NCBI GenBank assembly: GCA_002727395.1
Contig: PBWY01000008.1
Location: 6,081-24,773 of the forward strand
Origin: Rhodospirillales bacterium
GTDB taxonomy: Bacteria > Pseudomonadota > Alphaproteobacteria > MPNO01 > UBA2964
DNA length: 18,693 nucleotides
Direction: 5' to 3'
This document shows positions 1 to 6,042 of the stretch, piece by piece. The notes below the pieces were generated by a model that had not been told where the DNA came from, did not search any database, and saw only the letters and a program-made list of their open reading frames with translations. Position 1 is the stretch's first letter; every line of letters starts with the position of its first letter. A program made the translations under genes and the position numbers.

Positions 1-274
1 TCGTTTTTATTGAGCAAGGTGCTATAATCATACCAGCACTCGAAAATGAGCCTGAAGATATAGAAGCCCCAATATTACCGGGAGAATGAACTTCGTGAGC
101 TAGAGAATTAATATACGAGGGATCTACAGCATTTTCCATTTTCAATGTAAGGTTTGCGGATTTGCTCATTACAAGATGAATTTCCGTTTCACCTTCTTGA
201 CGAAGCATTTCCATAAGGCGCCAACCGTAAATGGTACCAGTGGCTCCTGTAATCCCGATTATAACTCGTTTCAT
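1..274 (-). CDS. ubiX: UbiX/Pad1-family flavin prenyltransferase, N-terminal part (cut by window edge)
   Basis: Seen: an open frame from an ATG at 274 running leftward off the window, about 91 codons. It opens with a Rossmann-like glycine segment (GITGATGTIYGWRLME), then an MSKSA segment, and near the edge SSGSFSSAGMIIAPCSIKT. The SGS and PCSxKT signatures are the flavin-binding landmarks of UbiX/Pad1/BsdB proteins. Known for the family: they attach dimethylallyl phosphate to FMN to make the prenylated flavin used by UbiD-type decarboxylases, in ubiquinone synthesis or aromatic acid metabolism. Inference: a cytoplasmic flavin prenyltransferase; ubiquinone or a catabolic partner cannot be separated because no ubiD-like gene is in view. 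Transcription diverges from the small membrane-protein gene at 463. No RpoE-type promoter was seen on its side of the 188-bp gap. Confidence 0.88.
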   Translation of the reverse strand, partial: MKRVIIGITGATGTIYGWRLMEMLRQEGETEIHLVMSKSANLTLKMENAVDPSYINSLAHEVHSPGNIGASISSGSFSSAGMIIAPCSIKT

Positions 275-415
275 AATATCAATTTTTTTGTTTCTTAGCG
301 CTGTTTTATGAATGTTACGAATATGAACGCCTATTGGTTCAATTTTTCCTTCCTCGATAAAACGTTATTTAGAGGAATCTTTAATAATAGAAATAGTCTT
401 TTCCAAAGAAATCGG

Positions 416-442
416 TGATCCATTTAGAAAATAAAAGCGTAA
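416..442 (+). promoter_or_regulatory. Predicted RpoE (ECF11-type) promoter P1
   Basis: TGATCC at 416-421 and CGTAA at 438-442, separated by 16 bases, in front of the small membrane-protein gene. The extended elements (CGGTGATCCAT and AGCGTAA) are identical to those of the promoter at 4783-4809. From general knowledge, TGATCC with a CGTA-type -10 is the pattern used by RpoE/ChrR-type ECF sigma factors, and an rpoE-chrR pair lies 1.4 kb away. The expected transcript start near 449 leaves a short leader before the ATG at 463. Confidence 0.8.
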
Positions 443-462
443 TTTTGTAAAAAGGTTTTTTT

Positions 463-753
463 ATGAAGTTTTACAATTTAGTAATGGATGATCGTAGAAA
501 CCCCTTAATGGGTCTTCCTAAAGCACAGCGGTTCCAGATTATGACCTTCTTGTCAGTGATGTGGTCTACAATTTTTTGTTTTGCGATCGGAACATGGTTT
601 TGGTGGGGTGTACTCGTTGTGGGACACGTCGCAATTGTGTTGGGCACGATTATGACCAGTATTACCTTTAGACAAGTTCAAAACAAAACACATCGTGATT
701 TATATCAGGCCAAAGATGGATCTGCCCGTTACGACGATATTTGGGGTGCTTAA
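463..753 (+). CDS. Small two-helix membrane protein, predicted RpoE regulon member (paralog A)
   Basis: A 96-residue protein of no family I can name. Seen: a short polar N-terminus with a NPLMGLPKAQRFQ segment, then two hydrophobic helices (about residues 27-47 and 50-68) rich in Trp, with conserved Cys39, Trp48 and His55, and a charged C-terminal tail. It is about 60 percent identical by eye over 71 residues to the protein at 4840-5085, so the two are paralogs; the roughly 25-residue tail here is not shared. An AAGG element precedes the ATG by about 7 bases. A matched sigma-factor promoter lies just upstream (416-442). Inference: an inner-membrane protein made during singlet-oxygen or photooxidative stress. 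Its biochemical role is unknown; the conserved Cys/His/Trp could bind a cofactor or be an oxidation target, but that is speculation. Confidence 0.85.
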   Translation: MKFYNLVMDDRRNPLMGLPKAQRFQIMTFLSVMWSTIFCFAIGTWFWWGVLVVGHVAIVLGTIMTSITFRQVQNKTHRDLYQAKDGSARYDDIWGA

Positions 754-799
754 AAGTTCTTCAGTTTAAGTTTAGTGATTATGATAAGAAAGGTTAAAA

Positions 800-961
800 A
801 TGTTTAAGCATGTAGCAATGATGTTTGATTATGTAGAACTACCATCAATGATAAATCAATATGAGAAGTTACAGTCGGAAGGTCGGCTTAACGAGGCTGC
901 AGCTATTCGCCACAATATAGCCAAAATCCTTAGAAATGCACCCGTAGGCGAAAGTAGTTAG
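800..961 (+). CDS. Small hypothetical protein, 53 residues
   Basis: An ATG at 800 opens a 53-codon frame ending at TAG 959-961, with an AAAGG ribosome-binding element about 6 bases upstream. The product (starting MFKHVAMMFDYVELPS) is predicted to be soluble and mostly helical; the second half is an amphipathic stretch (INQYEKLQSEGRLNEAAAIR). I recognise no family. It lies 46 bases after the membrane-protein gene at 463-753 on the same strand and may be on the same RpoE-controlled transcript. The evidence is frame length, ribosome-binding site and position, so it could still be a chance frame. Confidence 0.5.
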   Translation: MFKHVAMMFDYVELPSMINQYEKLQSEGRLNEAAAIRHNIAKILRNAPVGESS

Positions 962-1189
962 CAAAGAGCAAAGCGGGTTATTCAATAGAATCTAAAGTAG
1001 GAAGTGCTAATTTTCTTATTCAGAAAATAATGTGGAAAAAAATTAAAAACAAAAAGAAATAAGGGGGAGGTAGTCCCTAAAAAAGGCGGATTACAAAGAT
1101 CTTAAAAAAAACCATAAAACTGTTAGTCTATGGAAGGAAAGGAAAGTGGACGTCAGTGTTTTTTTTAGACAACAAAATGTAAAACAAAG

Positions 1190-1861
1190 TCAGATTTTCA
1201 TGATCGGTTGAAAAGCTTTAGGAAGCCAATTCTGAAAGATAAGTGGCGCATCAGTAACTACGAGACATATACATTCCTCTTCTTCTCCCACAACTGGTTT
1301 ATGTATTATTTCTTCGTCTACATCTTGCATATCACCAGCATTAAAAGATGAAATATGATCACTGTAACAACCGGACAGTACCATGGTAACTTCCCGGCCC
1401 CGGTGACCATGATCTGGGACAGGTTTTCCTGCCTTGATACGAAGAAGACGAGCAATGCCACCCTCATCAGAAAGATCTAACATGTGCTGATAAACGCCCG
1501 GGCCAATATACTTCCAGGGAACATTATCAACGTCATGATTAACATATTGACGTAGGACAGGAGGTATAATTGATTTTGTTGTGTCATACTCCTCCACAGC
1601 AGAAAATGGGCCAGGCGTTGTAGTTTCTGGAGATTTCGAATCTATATTTTCAAATACCTTTTCTAACATGTTTGGTGACAACTTTTGATCAGGGGTATCT
1701 GCCAACAAAACTCCACCTAACGTTTCAGCCAGCTGGACACTAGCTCGACATTCCGGACAGAATGAAAGGTGAGTAGCCACCGCCAAACTCCAACTTTCTG
1801 ACAAGGCGCCAGCCGCATAGCTCATCAATAAATCGTCATGTGGGTGATGGCTTACATTCAT
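1190..1861 (-). CDS. chrR: ChrR-type zinc anti-sigma factor with cupin domain
   Basis: Seen: a 223-residue protein in two parts. The N-terminal part (about residues 1-90) is a zinc-binding anti-sigma domain with a HLSFCPEC motif (H-x3-C-x2-C), giving three of the zinc ligands. The C-terminal part (about 115-220) is a cupin with HGHRGREVTMVLSG and a downstream GD...H pattern, matching the second metal site of ChrR. Known from Rhodobacter sphaeroides ChrR: the N-terminal domain holds RpoE inactive and the cupin domain is needed for release on singlet oxygen. The start ATG overlaps the rpoE stop (ATGA), so the two are translationally coupled, which fits stoichiometric control. It is the last gene of the minus-strand operon. 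Identification is strong; the triggering signal is inferred from the family. Confidence 0.95.
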   Translation of the reverse strand: MNVSHHPHDDLLMSYAAGALSESWSLAVATHLSFCPECRASVQLAETLGGVLLADTPDQKLSPNMLEKVFENIDSKSPETTTPGPFSAVEEYDTTKSIIPPVLRQYVNHDVDNVPWKYIGPGVYQHMLDLSDEGGIARLLRIKAGKPVPDHGHRGREVTMVLSGCYSDHISSFNAGDMQDVDEEIIHKPVVGEEEECICLVVTDAPLIFQNWLPKAFQPIMKI

Positions 1862-2553
1862 TGTAAATCTCCTAACGCGTGACGTAATTTGGTGAAGGAT
1901 AAACGCAAACGCGATTTAACTGTGCCAAGTGGAATGTTAATGGCGTCTGCTATTTCTTGGTGAGACAAGCCCTCTAAAAAGGAGAGTGTTACAACCTCCC
2001 GTTGATCATCAGGCAATTGATTAATTGAAAGTTTTACACGCTCCACTAATGCAGATTGTTCAACGTTTTGCAATGGCGTTGGCGTTTCGTCCGGTTTAAA
2101 CATTGGATCTTCTGCATCTAGAAGAGGCTTATTTTCTTTTCGTAAGCGATCTATTCTTAAATTTCTGGCAATAGTAAAAATCCAAGTCGTCGCTGACGAT
2201 TTTTTAGGATTAAATTGCTCAGCCTTCCGCCAAACACGTATGAAGGTTTCCTGTGTAATTTCTTCAGATGCTACCGGATCGCCCCCAATTTTCATCATGT
2301 AGGCTTTAACCCGTGGACCTATTTTTCTAAACAAAGTAGCAAAAGCTTTGCGATCTTTTGCGGACCCTATTTTCATTAACAGATCATTATCAGAGGGTGT
2401 CACTTCAAGCTTTACCTTGGGCTGATTTCTTAAGGATAAAAAATTTCCGCTCATACCCTCATCTCGCGCCATGTTTGTCAATGTTCTTGGCACAAAATAT
2501 GCGGTCGGCTTGCAGTTTAAAGTATTAAATCTGGTATTCTGAAACTGTGACAT
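1858..2553 (-). CDS. rpoE: ECF RNA polymerase sigma factor RpoE (ECF11-type, ChrR partner)
   Basis: Seen: 231 residues. Region 2 spans about residues 66-140 (SEEITQETFIRVWRKAEQF, then TTWIFTIARNLRIDRLRKE). Region 4 spans about 172-227 (LPDDQREVVTLSFLEGLS with the helix-turn-helix HQEIADAINIPLGTVKSR). Known: such sigma factors drive photooxidative-stress genes when ChrR releases them. The stop overlaps the chrR start by ATGA. Odd: about 52 residues precede the position where related sigma factors normally begin (near PSDNDLL), and a matched promoter (2561-2587) ends only 7 bases before this ATG. Either the message is leaderless or translation starts later, for example at Met28 or Met34; neither has a clear ribosome-binding site. 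The promoter match implies positive autoregulation. Confidence 0.95.
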   Translation of the reverse strand: MSQFQNTRFNTLNCKPTAYFVPRTLTNMARDEGMSGNFLSLRNQPKVKLEVTPSDNDLLMKIGSAKDRKAFATLFRKIGPRVKAYMMKIGGDPVASEEITQETFIRVWRKAEQFNPKKSSATTWIFTIARNLRIDRLRKENKPLLDAEDPMFKPDETPTPLQNVEQSALVERVKLSINQLPDDQREVVTLSFLEGLSHQEIADAINIPLGTVKSRLRLSFTKLRHALGDLQ

Positions 2554-2560
2554 AGTTATC

Positions 2561-2587
2561 TTACGTTCAGTCTAGACCTCCAGATCA
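2561..2587 (-). promoter_or_regulatory. Predicted RpoE autoregulatory promoter P3 (rpoE-chrR)
   Basis: On the minus strand TGATCT (2587-2582) and CGTAA (2565-2561) are separated by exactly 16 bases, the same geometry as P1, P2 and P4. It lies in the 43-bp gap between the photolyase stop and the rpoE ATG. The expected transcript start is at or within two bases of that ATG. It would let RpoE raise its own level and that of ChrR independently of the upstream DUF393-photolyase transcript. Confidence 0.72.
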
Positions 2588-2596
2588 TAAAAAGTC

Positions 2597-4148
2597 TTAA
2601 ATTTTAATATAATTTCCACAGTGATTTTTCAAAAATACCGCTGATTGACTGCGTACGATTTCTTTATGTTTTTCATCCTTAGATTTCCACATACGGTAAG
2701 GCATTGATAATCTGGGATTTTTTTCGAGTTTGTGTTTGTTGCGATCTAGAAAGTCCCAATATAAATAATTAAATGGACAAGCACCTTTTCCTACTTTCTT
2801 TTTCACATCATAAGAACAGGAACTACAGTAGTTGGACATTTTATTGATATAATTACCACTAGCCGCATAAGGTTTAGTTGCCAAGGTTCCTCCATCGGAG
2901 AATTGACTCATGCCGAACGTATTAGGCAGCTCTACCCATTCATGAGCATCAGCGTAAACAGAAAGATACCACTCGTGAACAGCTTTAGGGTCAATGCCAG
3001 CCAACATTGCAAAATTCCCCGTAATCATAAGCCTTTGGATATGATGAGCATATGCCTCCTCCATAGTTTGTTTTAGGCTCGCACTTAAACAGGCCATTTT
3101 TGTTTTTCCTGTCCAATAAAACTCAGGCAATTTTCTTGAATTTTGGAAGAAATTAAGCTCCTGATATCGTGGCATCTTGAGCCAATAGATACCTCGGATA
3201 AATTCCCTCCAACCTATAATTTGCCTAATAAACCCCTCAGCAGAGTTCAATGGTATCCTGCCTTGGCGGTATTGATCTTCAACACGCTCACAAACAACTA
3301 ATGGGTCTAGGAAACCAATATTTAAATAAAGAGATATAATAGAATGAAAAAGAAAAGCCTCTTCTTTTAAAAGAGCATCCTGATAGGTACCAAATGAGGC
3401 TAAAGAGTTTTCAATAAAACTTTGGAGAGCCTCTTCCGCTCCAGTCCGAGTTACAGCAAACCAAAAAGGCTCCAAAACTCCGTAGTTATCGGGAAAGTAA
3501 CCTGCAATAAGTTTAATCACCTCCTGCGTAATTAAATCCGGTTTGAAACGTTTAGGCCCATAAAAATTCTCAACTTTGTTTGCAGGCTTTCTATTGTCCT
3601 TATCAAAATTCCACTGTCCGCCTTCCGGCTCACCCTTATAAGTTAACAACAAACCTGTTTTTCGCCGCATATTTCGATAGAAATTTTCCATGCGAAGTTG
3701 CTGCCGCCCCGCTGCCCACTCGTCGAATTCAGTAGAGCTACAGATATATCTTGTGTCGTCAGGAATGGTTATATTAAATGTGGATAGATTATCTAATTTT
3801 TTAAGTTTTTCATAAAGTTGCCATTCGCCTGGTTTGGTAATAATGATCTGATCACAGCCATACTTTTTATAGACACTTTTAAGTTCTTTAATCAAAGAAC
3901 CAGAATTTTGGGGGTCTTCAAGTTTTTGGTAGACTACCTGCCAGCCAGCCGACAACAATTCACTTTTAAAATGACGCATTGCAGAGAACAAAAACACCAA
4001 TTTTTTTTTTATGATGTGGCACCAAGGAAGCTTCTGAAGAAGCCTCCACTAAAAGCACTAAATCACGATGCTTTTTTGCCTTCTTAAGAGAAGATATGTC
4101 TAAAGATAGTTGGTCCCACAGGATGAGGATGAGCGACTTATTGTCCAT
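2597..4148 (-). CDS. Iron-sulfur bacterial cryptochrome/photolyase (FeS-BCP), frame interrupted at an A10 run
   Basis: Two frames together make one family member. The first (ATG at 4148) encodes an N-terminus with LILILWDQLS and VPHHKKK, then leaves the family and stops at 3966. The second continues from 4000 with LVFLFSAMRHF through to the stop at 2597. The break falls in ten A's (minus strand, 4010-4001); deleting one A joins them as HHKKKLVFLFSAMRHF, a typical family sequence, giving 516 residues. In that numbering Cys353, Cys441, Cys444 and Cys457 are present, each offset by three from the [4Fe-4S] ligands I recall for Agrobacterium PhrB (350, 438, 441, 454). Known role: light-driven repair of (6-4) photoproducts, or blue-light signalling in relatives such as CryB. 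The start overlaps the DUF393 stop (TAATG). A TTG at 4000 is an unlikely natural start. Whether the break is real, corrected by slippage, or a sequencing error cannot be told here. Confidence 0.9.
4001..4010 (-). other. A10 homopolymer at the photolyase frame break
   Basis: Ten consecutive A's on the coding (minus) strand, directly after codons for His-His. In the upstream frame they encode Lys-Lys-Lys and leave one extra A. With nine A's the two photolyase frames are continuous. Homopolymers of this length are typical places for sequencing length errors, replication slippage and RNA polymerase slippage. Confidence 0.85.
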
Positions 4149-4645
4149 TAGAGATAGAAGAACAAATGTTGAGCTTTATTGTATGGCCTTTCCACATGTA
4201 TTTCGTTTACAACAATTTTGTGAGTTTTATGATGAATTGCAGGCCAAAGTTCTTTTTTGGATTGAGGGTGAGAAGCAGTATTCTTTAATAGCCTCTGCAG
4301 CAGAGGCCTAACTAAAAGGAATATTAGATAAAAAAATTCCAATAAATAAATGATTGGTTTTTTTTGGGCAATAATCCCATATACCCTGAAAGCCGGCAGC
4401 AGTGTCCAGAGTGCGGTAAAGGCTGCCGCTCCTGATAGTAATCCTTTCTCACCATTAAATATATGAAACCGCTTCATTGCTATTTTCGGATTTAAATCAG
4501 GGTGCAGTTTTCCTTTCCCGGTGGGGGAAATGTCCTCCCAAATAATCTTGTCCGACCCGGCAAACTTTTTGTAAAAGTTTATCTCTAAGCTGCATAAAGG
4601 ACATGAACCATCATAATAAACACGATTAGTATTTTGGTTTATCAT
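4148..4645 (-). CDS. DUF393 (DCC-family) thiol-disulfide oxidoreductase-like protein
   Basis: Seen: YYDGSCPLCSLEINFYKKF near the N-terminus, the DxxCPxC signature of DUF393 (DCC) proteins, followed by a family-like body (SGAAAFTALWTLLPAFRVYG) and a hydrophobic helix (YLLEFFYLIFLLVRPLLQ). Known: these thioredoxin-like proteins often sit beside photolyase and stress genes; their substrates are not well defined. The ATG at 4645 is chosen; a TTG two codons upstream at 4651 sits closer to an AAGG element and is an alternative. The stop overlaps the photolyase start (TAATG), so it heads the photolyase-rpoE-chrR operon. Odd: about 37 residues after RPLLQRLLKN do not look like the family, so the true domain may end near 4260. 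A matched RpoE promoter lies upstream (4733-4759). Confidence 0.85.
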   Translation of the reverse strand: MINQNTNRVYYDGSCPLCSLEINFYKKFAGSDKIIWEDISPTGKGKLHPDLNPKIAMKRFHIFNGEKGLLSGAAAFTALWTLLPAFRVYGIIAQKKPIIYLLEFFYLIFLLVRPLLQRLLKNTASHPQSKKELWPAIHHKTHKIVVNEIHVERPYNKAQHLFFYL

Positions 4646-4732
4646 TTTCAAATAATGCCTTTTTTATTTTTGAGAGAAGTAAATTCACTTCACATGATAA
4701 CTTTAACTGCTAAGCCGAGTTATCTAGCTTTT

Positions 4733-4759
4733 TTACGTTTATGAATAAACTTTAGATCG
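4733..4759 (-). promoter_or_regulatory. Predicted RpoE promoter P4 for the DUF393-photolyase-rpoE-chrR operon
   Basis: Minus strand: CGATCT (4759-4754), then 16 bases, then CGTAA (4737-4733). The -35 differs from TGATCC at its first and last base, but the spacing and -10 are exactly those of P1-P3. It would start a transcript near 4726 with a leader of about 75-80 bases before the DUF393 gene. It lies back to back with P2, so the 188-bp gap would be a bidirectional control region. This is the weakest match of the four. Confidence 0.55.
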
Positions 4760-4782
4760 ATTCAATCAATTTTAAGCGCCGG

Positions 4783-4809
4783 TGATCCATAATTTTCATT
4801 ACAGCGTAA
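4783..4809 (+). promoter_or_regulatory. Predicted RpoE promoter P2
   Basis: TGATCC at 4783-4788 and CGTAA at 4805-4809 with a 16-base spacer, before the second membrane-protein paralog. The blocks CGGTGATCCAT and AGCGTAA are identical to P1 while the spacer sequence differs, which is the pattern expected when both elements are under selection. The expected transcript start is about 4816, followed by a GGAGG element at 4829-4833 and the ATG at 4840. Confidence 0.8.
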
Positions 4810-4839
4810 CCCCTACACAATGTAATTTGGAGGTATCAA

Positions 4840-5085
4840 ATGTCTTTATACTCAGTTGTTATGAACGATGATCAAAACCCCTTGAATGCCCTTCCAAAGC
4901 CTCAGCGCTTCCAGGTAATGGTTTTCCTCTCTTTAATGTGGTCGACTGTATTTTGTGTGGCCATAGGTTCATGGGCCTATTGGGGTGAGTTGGTCATTGG
5001 ACATCTAGCTGTTGCCCTGGGAGTGATTTTAACCGGTCTGACTTTTCGTTCAGTCAATAAAAATGAAGGATCCTCTGTAGAATGA
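4840..5085 (+). CDS. Small two-helix membrane protein, predicted RpoE regulon member (paralog B)
   Basis: An 81-residue protein, paralogous to the product of 463-753 (about 60 percent identity by eye over 71 residues). Shared blocks include LPKxQRFQ, FLSxMWSTxFCxAIG and GHxAxxLG, with conserved Cys, Trp and His in or next to the two predicted membrane helices (about residues 27-47 and 50-68). The C-terminus is shorter than in paralog A. A strong GGAGG ribosome-binding site lies 6 bases before the ATG, and promoter P2 is just upstream. The family is unknown to me. Inference: an inner-membrane protein co-induced with the photolyase operon, and the first gene of a unit with the downstream dehydrogenase. 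Confidence 0.88.
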   Translation: MSLYSVVMNDDQNPLNALPKPQRFQVMVFLSLMWSTVFCVAIGSWAYWGELVIGHLAVALGVILTGLTFRSVNKNEGSSVE

Positions 5086-5141
5086 TATCCGGATTGCGCA
5101 GTTACGCGAAAGGGTAGTCTCAACAGAATTGTATTAAATAA

Positions 5142-5921
5142 ATGGATACATGCTCTCCCGACATCTGCAGTAAATCCTCCCTAACGTCTTTTTCTCATGG
5201 GGCCAATATTGCTGTTGTCGGGGCAGGTGGGGGTATCGGTAAGGCCCTAATTGATTGCCTAGCGTTAGATGACAATAGACCAAACATTATAGCTTTAAAT
5301 CGAGGTGATGTTAGAAGGTCCGGTTGGAAAGGGTTGTTCAAGTCTCTTGAATTAGAGAATGAAAGTTCTATCAAAGAAGCTTCGGAATTTATAAGGTGTA
5401 AAATGGGAAATCTCAGTGCTGTAATCGTAGCAACCGGTTTGTTGCATGACGATACAGGGATTAAGCCCGAAAAATCATGGAATTCTTTGGACCCGTATTC
5501 TATCGAGAGGGTTTACAGGGTGAATACGGTTGGCCCAGCTCTTGTGGCAAAGTATTTTCTCCCCCTATTAGATGATAATTGCAAGTCAGTTTTTGCCTGT
5601 CTATCAGCTCGCGTGGGTAGCATATCCGATAATGTTTTGGGCGGGTGGTACGCATACCGAGCATCAAAAGCTGCCCTCAACATGATATTGAAAAATCTCT
5701 CAATAGAGCTTCGGCGAAAAAATAAAAATGCCATCTGTGTGGGTCTCCACCCCGGTACTGTCAGTACAAAATTATCAAAGCCATTCAGCAATAATGTATT
5801 GCCTGAAACAATTGTCTCGCCTGAGCAAGCAGCTATCAATCTATTATCTTTATTAAATGACTTTACGGTGAGCGATTCCGGTAAGATATTTGCCTACGAT
5901 GGAAGCATTATTCCTTATTGA
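5142..5921 (+). CDS. Short-chain dehydrogenase/reductase (SDR), C-factor-like
   Basis: Seen: a complete classical SDR of 259 residues. The nucleotide-binding motif is GAGGGIG (27-33), followed by Asn128, catalytic Ser155 (CLSARVGS) and Tyr172-x3-Lys176 (YRASKAALN), and a PGTVSTKLSKPF segment after the active site. Known: SDRs of this shape use NAD(P)H; the substrate cannot be read from sequence. It resembles the CsgA/C-factor-like SDRs, which from general knowledge also occur near rpoE-chrR or photolyase genes. It starts 56 bases after the membrane-protein gene, with no promoter match of its own, so it probably shares promoter P2. The ribosome-binding site is poor, and a roughly 20-residue lead precedes the Rossmann strand. 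Confidence 0.9.
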   Translation: MDTCSPDICSKSSLTSFSHGANIAVVGAGGGIGKALIDCLALDDNRPNIIALNRGDVRRSGWKGLFKSLELENESSIKEASEFIRCKMGNLSAVIVATGLLHDDTGIKPEKSWNSLDPYSIERVYRVNTVGPALVAKYFLPLLDDNCKSVFACLSARVGSISDNVLGGWYAYRASKAALNMILKNLSIELRRKNKNAICVGLHPGTVSTKLSKPFSNNVLPETIVSPEQAAINLLSLLNDFTVSDSGKIFAYDGSIIPY

Positions 5922-6042
5922 TAACCGAAAATAAGACAGCACTGAAAACTTGTTAAATGATGAGTTACTTGTGCTTGGTTGTATAGAACGGTGAATTTAG
6001 GGCATAAAGGACGCAAATAAATTCACTAGCAGAGATGTTTAT

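Noticed and set aside
1044..1078. Possible rho-independent terminator for the chrR operon (GGGA-loop-TCCC followed by T-rich sequence on the minus strand)
   Set aside because: The stem is only four base pairs and it lies more than 100 bases past the chrR stop, so it is too weak to annotate.
3966..4148. A separate 60-residue protein at the photolyase 5' end
   Set aside because: Its first 49 residues are clearly the N-terminus of the FeS-BCP photolyase; only the last few residues differ, because of the A10 frame break. It is described as part of that gene.
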